Shown here: positions 59,261 to 64,000 of the stretch, piece after piece | How the letters are laid out: each line of letters begins with the position of its first letter | Position numbering within the stretch: position 1 is the stretch's first letter | Assembly: GCA_013397075.1 (NCBI GenBank) | Contig: VWZS01002574.1 | Span: 1,240,001 to 1,304,000, forward strand | DNA: 64,000 bases | DNA from: Rhabdornis inornatus | Lineage: Eukaryota > Chordata > Aves > Passeriformes > Rhabdornithidae | Direction of reading: 5' to 3' | Notes under the pieces: model-generated | Told to the model about the DNA's origin: nothing | The model's database searches: none | What the model saw: the letters and a program-made list of their open reading frames with translations, nothing else | Made by a program: the position numbers and the translations under genes

Positions 59261-60312
59261 CCAAAGGAAGGGAATATTCAGTTTTGGAAGCAATCACCTT
59301 TTATTACTGCGGGCAGTGCTGGCTCTGGGAGCTGCAATGCTGAGCATGCACTGGAAAAGGCCCTCAATGTCCATCGTGTTTAACAGGCAGGGGGAATAAA
59401 ACCTGCAGAGTGTCGCAAGGGACTTCATATTTTTGAGGCTGTAAAACATCTTCCTCACAGTGATTGGCAGCTGCCAGCGGCGTGTGTGGGTTTGAGGAGG
59501 GATGTCCTTGGGCAAAGAGCACTCTGATGGCCACAGGTTTGCTCAGTCCTCATCCTTCATTTCCAAACCCATCACACATGGTGCAAAGGCAACTCCAAGA
59601 CTATTTCTCAGATGAGCAAAAGGCTCGATTGCACACAATGCCACTTTCTGTGTTTTATTCTCTCTCTTCTTTCTTCATTTTATAGATGTGTTTTATGATC
59701 TAGCAGCAAGGACAGGTCCCTCTCACCGATTTTAGCACAGTATTGGGAATGGAGAGGCATTTCTGATTGTGCCAGGCTGCCCTGATGGTGGCAAGGAGAA
59801 GCTCTAAGGGGGAAGCAGGACCCTATGTGAAAGGACCCAGGCACAGCTCCATTCCCAAGCTCAGGCTGCACCAGGACAAAGCCCAGACTTCTCTGGCCAT
59901 CAGAGGTGACTGTCCTCCCCTCAGGCTGGTGTCACCTAATTCCCCATGCTGGAGCTGCAGCCTTATGTAAAACTGCTGAAATTTACTGGTAGTCTCCTCT
60001 ATATCAGCGCCACAGCCCTTCCCTTTTCACAGCGCTGTCCCTGCTGACCTTTCACATTTAGGATTAGGCAGAATGAAAGATAAAATCTTCATTCAATTCA
60101 GATAAGTTTTAATTTTCTTTTTGATCTCTCTTCTTTCTATTTTTTTTTTTTTGATACACACCTCCCCAAAAGCCATCCAAGCAGCAGCAATGACATCAAG
60201 CAAAAGCTCTCAGCAGTCATCATAGTTGTTCTGGAATGTGAAATTGTGAAATACCCACAGCTATACACTGGAAATATTACCATAGCATTTATGGACAGAC
60301 ACTGCCAAGAGA
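59261..60312. other. non-coding DNA, nothing recognised
   Basis: Mixed sequence. A poly-T run lies near 60140-60153. No gene or repeat family is recognised. Confidence 0.4.
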
Positions 60313-60370
60313 GCTGGGCCAGATTTTGGCTGGGTTAGTCTCTAATCTCACTGAAGCCAGTGAGAAGTCA
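60313..60370. repeat. possible ancient amniote repeat fragment
   Basis: 'gctgggccagattttggctggg' followed by 'ctctaatctcactgaagccagtgagaagtc' resembles the outer end and 'tgaagtcaatgg' centre of an old amniote palindromic element. Short and decayed, so weakly supported. Confidence 0.3.
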
Positions 60371-60690
60371 AATTAAACCAGTGAGCGCCTCAGCTGAAAC
60401 TTGGTTGCTGTTTCCTGCATATTAACATTGGTACTAAGTCAGTAACTATCTATTAATTAGAAAACGAAGAAAAAATTTCGGATCCATGTCAGACAGGCAA
60501 AATTAATCATCAGAATAAAATGAAGTGAGGTTTGTTTTATCTGCCTGAACATCAACCTTCTCCTGGCACACACAGAGTGAATTTCATGGCTGCTGTTCTT
60601 AGAACAGAAAACAGTGTGTGTTAAAAATGGGGATGTATCTGTAGAGCTGTTAACCTGCAAAGCACAGCTTGATACACAATAGGTACATCT

Positions 60691-61290
60691 ATTCTATTCT
60701 ATTCTATTCTATTCTATTCTATTCTATTCTATTCTATTCTATTCTATTCTATTCTATTCTATTCTATTCTATTCTATTCTATTCTATTCTATTCTATTCT
60801 ATTCTATTCTATTCTATTCTATTCTATTCTATTCTATTCTATTCTATTCTATTCTATTCTATTCTATTCTATTCTATTCTATTCTATTCTATTCTATTCT
60901 ATTCTATTCTATTCTATTCTATTCTATTCTATTCTATTCTATTCTATTCTATTCTATTCTATTCTATTCTATTCTATTCTATTCTATTCTATTCTATTCT
61001 ATTCTATTCTATTCTATTCTATTCTATTCTATTCTATTCTATTCTATTCTATTCTATTCTATTCTATTCTATTCTATTCTATTCTATTCTATTCTATTCT
61101 ATTCTATTCTATTCTATTCTATTCTATTCTATTCTATTCTATTCTATTCTATTCTATTCTATTCTATTCTATTCTATTCTATTCTATTCTATTCTATTCT
61201 ATTCTATTCTATTCTATTCTATTCTATTCTATTCTATTCTATTCTATTCTATTCTATTCTATTCTATTCTATTCTATTCTATTCTATTCT
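60691..61290 (+). repeat. (ATTCT)120 pure pentanucleotide array
   Basis: Six hundred bases of ATTCT units (AGAAT on the other strand) with no interruption that I can find. Just upstream is one partial unit (tct or ct, about 60688-60690). The plus strand has no stop codon in any phase, because three units spell a repeating five-codon cycle (Ile-Leu-Phe-Tyr-Ser). The minus strand reaches TAG in every phase. The resulting 231-codon frame (60669-61364) starts at TTG rather than ATG and is not a gene. The same unit expands in intron 9 of human ATXN10 in spinocerebellar ataxia type 10. I see nothing that places this locus at ATXN10. Confidence 0.97.
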
Positions 61291-61355
61291 ATTCCATTCC
61301 ATTCCATTCCATTCCATTCCATTCCATTCCATTCCATTCCATTCCATTCCATTCT
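61291..61355 (+). repeat. (ATTCC)12 block ending the ATTCT array
   Basis: Directly after the last ATTCT unit, twelve perfect ATTCC units (61291-61350) are followed by a single ATTCT (61351-61355). All units in this block carry the same T-to-C change and none in the main array do, so the variant spread as a block at one end. ATTCC/GGAAT is also the unit of human satellites II and III. That is a sequence similarity only. Confidence 0.97.
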
Positions 61356-62399
61356 CACCCTTGACAGTGCTCCTTGTCATGTGTGCCCTAAGTGGTGCAG
61401 CTCACATCTGTCATGCATGGCAGGTTTCCTCTCCTGCCTCCTCTCCTCAGGCCTGGAGCTGGTTTGCGGCTCGGTGCTTTGCATTGCTAATGATCAGCTT
61501 GTTAGATTTGATACATGAGAGGAGTCCTCTGTGGCTGGGGGCTGTGGGGTGTTGGACACTGGGGTGGTCTTGCAGAGGTTCCCTCCCACAGGGCTCTGAG
61601 AAGAGCATGAAATAGCTCACATCTACCAAAGCAGCCTGTCCCTGGCTCTTACAGGCTGCTCAGACCTTGCCAAAGCAAAAGGTGACTGCTGGTGTTAGCA
61701 AAGCATTTAGGCTGAGAAAGGTGGGAATGGTTATGGCTACAGAGTTTCTGCATCTGGGAATCTCAAGCATCTTGATGCAATTAAGATGAGATTCACCGGT
61801 GCAGAAAAAAAAGCAGAGCTTAACTTATTGTCTGCATGCCAGGAAAGCTTCAGCTTGGTTTTACTTGCCTGTTTTCATATTCTGCAGTAGCTCACCTTGG
61901 AGAGGGCCTTGGGGAAGTGGTAGGGTGGCCCTGGGGCAGGGAGCACAGGGGCCGGGGTGGTGCTCAGGGTGCACAGGACAGTGTCCCCTCTATACAGCCC
62001 TCACTCCACCCAATACTCCTCTTCATGAATCCCCTGACTCCTTGTTCCAGGAGCAAAGGCTCTCCATGCCCCCCCAGTTAGCTGGAAGTCAGGCTGGGCA
62101 GTCTTGGCTGTCTTGGGCTCCTGCACACTTCAGGGGCTACATCTTGGCAAGAGAGGGTCAGAAGAAGCTGCTTGAGCTCCCTGAGATGCCCACACCAAGG
62201 TATGGCCCCAGTACCTGCTCCTCAGTGCCTCTGCAGCAGGGAATCTCATCTCCCCCAGCCAGGCTGCCTTCCTCGTGGTGGGCATCAGGTTGATAAAATG
62301 GAGCCTGGCCAGATGTTCAGCTGGAGATGAAACTCCCTTCTCCTCTCTGCTCCTTGAAAAGTATTTTTTTTTCCCTTTCACTTGAAGCACTTCCTGTAA
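61356..62399. other. non-coding DNA, nothing recognised
   Basis: GC-moderate sequence. The 164-codon plus-strand frame at 61799-62293 overlaps an open minus-strand frame and has no domain. Confidence 0.4.
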
Positions 62400-63040
62400 A
62401 CCAGAAGATATATGGCTGTTTCAAAGAGTTTTAGTACTTTTACCAGTAACTCCACGGCACTGCTCTGAAGAAGCGAGGCACTGCGGGTGAAGGAGTGCTT
62501 GGCAATTTAGAAGATTTAATAGAAGTCGATTTTACACTTACACACATTAACATTCACACGGACTTGATAAGGGAAAAAAAGCACTGTCCAGTATTCTTGC
62601 AGCTACATGATGCTGTTTGCCAAAGTCTTTAGTTATAATTAGTCAGATTAAACCCCATCCATAGATAGCTTCAACTCCATCCAGAAAAGCTACCTCACTT
62701 TCTATTTTTACAAGCCCTTCTGACAATAAGTACTCTCACATCTGACAGGATATATTGTCTTTGCCCATTGCCTCTTATAACCTGACAGTGAAAAATGTAC
62801 ACTTCAGCATCCAGGGAGTCGTTTGTTACCTCTCCACTTCCTTCTAATTAATGAAAACATAAGGGAAGAAACAATAACTGGGTCTACTGTTCAGGCAGAA
62901 AATGATTATTGCTCAGATGAAATAAAAAAAAATATTTTTGGCACCTGATTGCCTCAGCAATGACATAATCAGCAGGGATTTTTACTGACTATGCAATAAA
63001 GCTGCATATAACTATAAATGCAAAATGCTTAAAGGGTTTC
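62400..63040. promoter_or_regulatory. large AT-rich candidate conserved non-coding block
   Basis: About 640 bp of unique AT-rich sequence with closed frames. A CpG-retaining first part ('ctccacggcac', 'gaagcgaggcactgcgggtg', 'gaagtcgatt', 'cacacggac') leads into TTATAATTAGTCAGATTAAA (62633-62652) and later CTAATTAATGAAAAC (62844-62858). The end has 'caatgacataatcagcagg' (bZIP-like). The length, retained CpGs and homeodomain words suggest one or two developmental enhancers. This is inferred, not aligned. Confidence 0.36.
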
Positions 63041-63599
63041 CCCCCCTCCTTCCTTTTCATGGAGTTACACCTACCATAAAGGCTATCTTTAAGATGATAA
63101 AAATGAGGTGCTTTATAGACAAATGGTCTTGTTACAGAGAAGTGAGAGATTGGACCCAAAAAGCAGTCTAGCCTGGCTTCACTCAGGGAGATGTGTGGTT
63201 TGGCATGCAGCACTTAGATTGCTGTATTTGGGCCAGGGAGCATATTTTTTGTACTGGCACATGGGAAAATGATTGATACAGATGAAACCTGGAATTCAGC
63301 AGAGCACTTCCCAGGCTTTTACTCCAACACGAGTCAGTGGAGGGGCTGGGGGCCATGGGAGCTGAGGAATGCACACTCACTGACACAAAATGAGTTTCCC
63401 CAGTGGCTCTGGGGTTTCTGATGTGAAAGGTGGGGGATTTCTCAGCCTGTTTTTGAATTTTGTTGCTTTTCATGAGCACTAAACCTGGCCGGGGCATTTC
63501 TGCTTGAGATCTACCCATAAAACATCTCTGGGGAATCCAAACTTGTTTCAGAAATCTGATTTTTCCATTCATCATCCATTTCTTGAGATTTTTTTACAG
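63041..63599. other. non-coding DNA, nothing recognised
   Basis: Mixed sequence leading up to a possible splice acceptor. The 130-aa minus-strand frame at 63183-63575 has no known domain. Confidence 0.4.
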
Positions 63600-63875
63600 A
63601 AATGTCCTGAATATAATGACTGTCCTGACCTCCATAAATACAGGGCAGTATTTTCTCAGTTGATCAAAATTGCTGCTATTCCATTTCCCAGGAAGCAAGT
63701 TGCAGAGAGCTATTGGGATGAGAACAGATGTCTTCATTACCCACCAGAAGTAAATGGAAAACCAGTGCAACCAAGGGAAAAGAACAGCAGTGATATGTTG
63801 ATATTCTGGTTGTTGCTGAGTGGTGCTTTATTGCCTACACTGGAAGGAGACTGTGAACAGTGCAAGATGCTTTAG
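63600..63875 (+). CDS. weak candidate exon of unknown gene
   Basis: A T-rich tract and 'tttttttacag' (to 63599) form a good 3' splice acceptor directly before an open plus-strand frame that begins in phase 0. Two readings are possible. In one, a GAA|GTAAAT donor at 63749/63750 closes a 50-codon exon of exactly 150 bp (phase 0-0) with cysteines at codons 2, 8 and 44, a YWDENRC motif near its end and a basic PFPRK stretch. In the other, the frame runs on for 91 codons to a TAG at 63873-63875. That adds a hydrophobic segment near codons 74-85 and a cysteine-rich tail ending CKML, which only loosely resembles a prenylation box. I recognise no family. The amino-acid mix is more protein-like than most frames here, but frames this long are expected by chance, and no partner exon is identifiable in the window. 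Confidence 0.2.
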   Translation, partial: KCPEYNDCPDLHKYRAVFSQLIKIAAIPFPRKQVAESYWDENRCLHYPPEVNGKPVQPREKNSSDMLIFWLLLSGALLPTLEGDCEQCKML

Positions 63876-64000
63876 GACACCCAGGTGCTAAACCCAGGCC
63901 TCAAGTAACCTGTGACTGTGTTTCATCTTCACTGTAAATCCAATCTTTGGCTTGCACCAAAGTTTAAGCAACATATCAAACTGGAAAAGTGTGATTATTG
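63876..64000. other. end of window, nothing recognised
   Basis: AT-rich unique sequence. It could be 3' untranslated sequence if the preceding frame is real, but no AATAAA polyadenylation signal is visible before the window ends. Confidence 0.35.

Noticed and set aside
60620..60690. CR1 tail as the seed of the ATTCT array
   Set aside because: The flank has no CR1 3'-end words such as 'ttccaaccc' or ATTCTATG. The array begins directly after unrelated sequence.
60669..61364. 231-codon frame over the pentanucleotide array as a coding gene
   Set aside because: The frame is the ATTCT repeat read through. It starts at TTG, not ATG, and has no non-repetitive coding part.
1..64000. CRISPR array, operon, prophage or other prokaryotic system
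   Set aside because: CR1 and MIR-like repeats, CpG depletion with islands, and absence of dense long ORFs show this is vertebrate DNA. There are no spaced direct repeats.

Overview
This window is vertebrate nuclear DNA, most likely from a bird. The evidence is three 3'-end fragments of CR1 LINEs (31.7, 46.7 and 58.3-58.6 kb) with the usual avian ending: a 'gatgacctttaaggtcc'-like stretch, a 'ttccaaccc'-like stretch, then a tail related to ATTCTATG. Recognisable young transposons are few, as in birds. Several very old SINE-like and palindromic amniote repeats are still readable. I cannot tell the species, and a passerine is only a guess. An 18-base run of N at 22195-22212 shows that this is a draft assembly.

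I recognise no protein-coding gene, rRNA, tRNA or known microRNA. The longest open frames are in GC-rich DNA (21.3-22.3 kb) or in the pentanucleotide array (60.7-61.4 kb), and both are explained by base composition. Two open stretches are recorded as weak candidates: a possible exon at 63.60-63.88 kb (+) with a good splice acceptor, and a possible small secreted protein at 24.47-24.78 kb (-). The window is best read as intergenic or deep intronic DNA, perhaps from a regulatory gene desert.

Layout: 0-5 kb is mixed sequence with a CpG-island-like block at 1.5-1.9 kb and a second CpG-enriched stretch at 3.1-4.1 kb. From 6 to 20 kb, AT-rich blocks with homeodomain-type TAAT motifs alternate with plainer, more GC-rich DNA. 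A strong CpG island with a 33/41-bp minisatellite and the assembly gap lies at 21.6-22.3 kb. From 23 to 60 kb there are more AT-rich candidate regulatory blocks, decayed MIR-like SINEs, old palindromic repeats and the three CR1 pieces. At 60.69-61.36 kb there is a 600-bp array of 120 uninterrupted ATTCT units followed by 12 ATTCC units. The final 2.6 kb holds a large AT-rich candidate regulatory block (62.4-63.0 kb) and the possible exon.

The most notable objects are the long pure ATTCT array with its ATTCC block at one end, the minisatellite in an orphan CpG island broken by the gap, an opposed pair of T-box-like half-sites at 18.07 kb, and the run of AT-rich blocks that look like conserved non-coding elements. 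Calling the blocks conserved is inference, because no alignment could be made.
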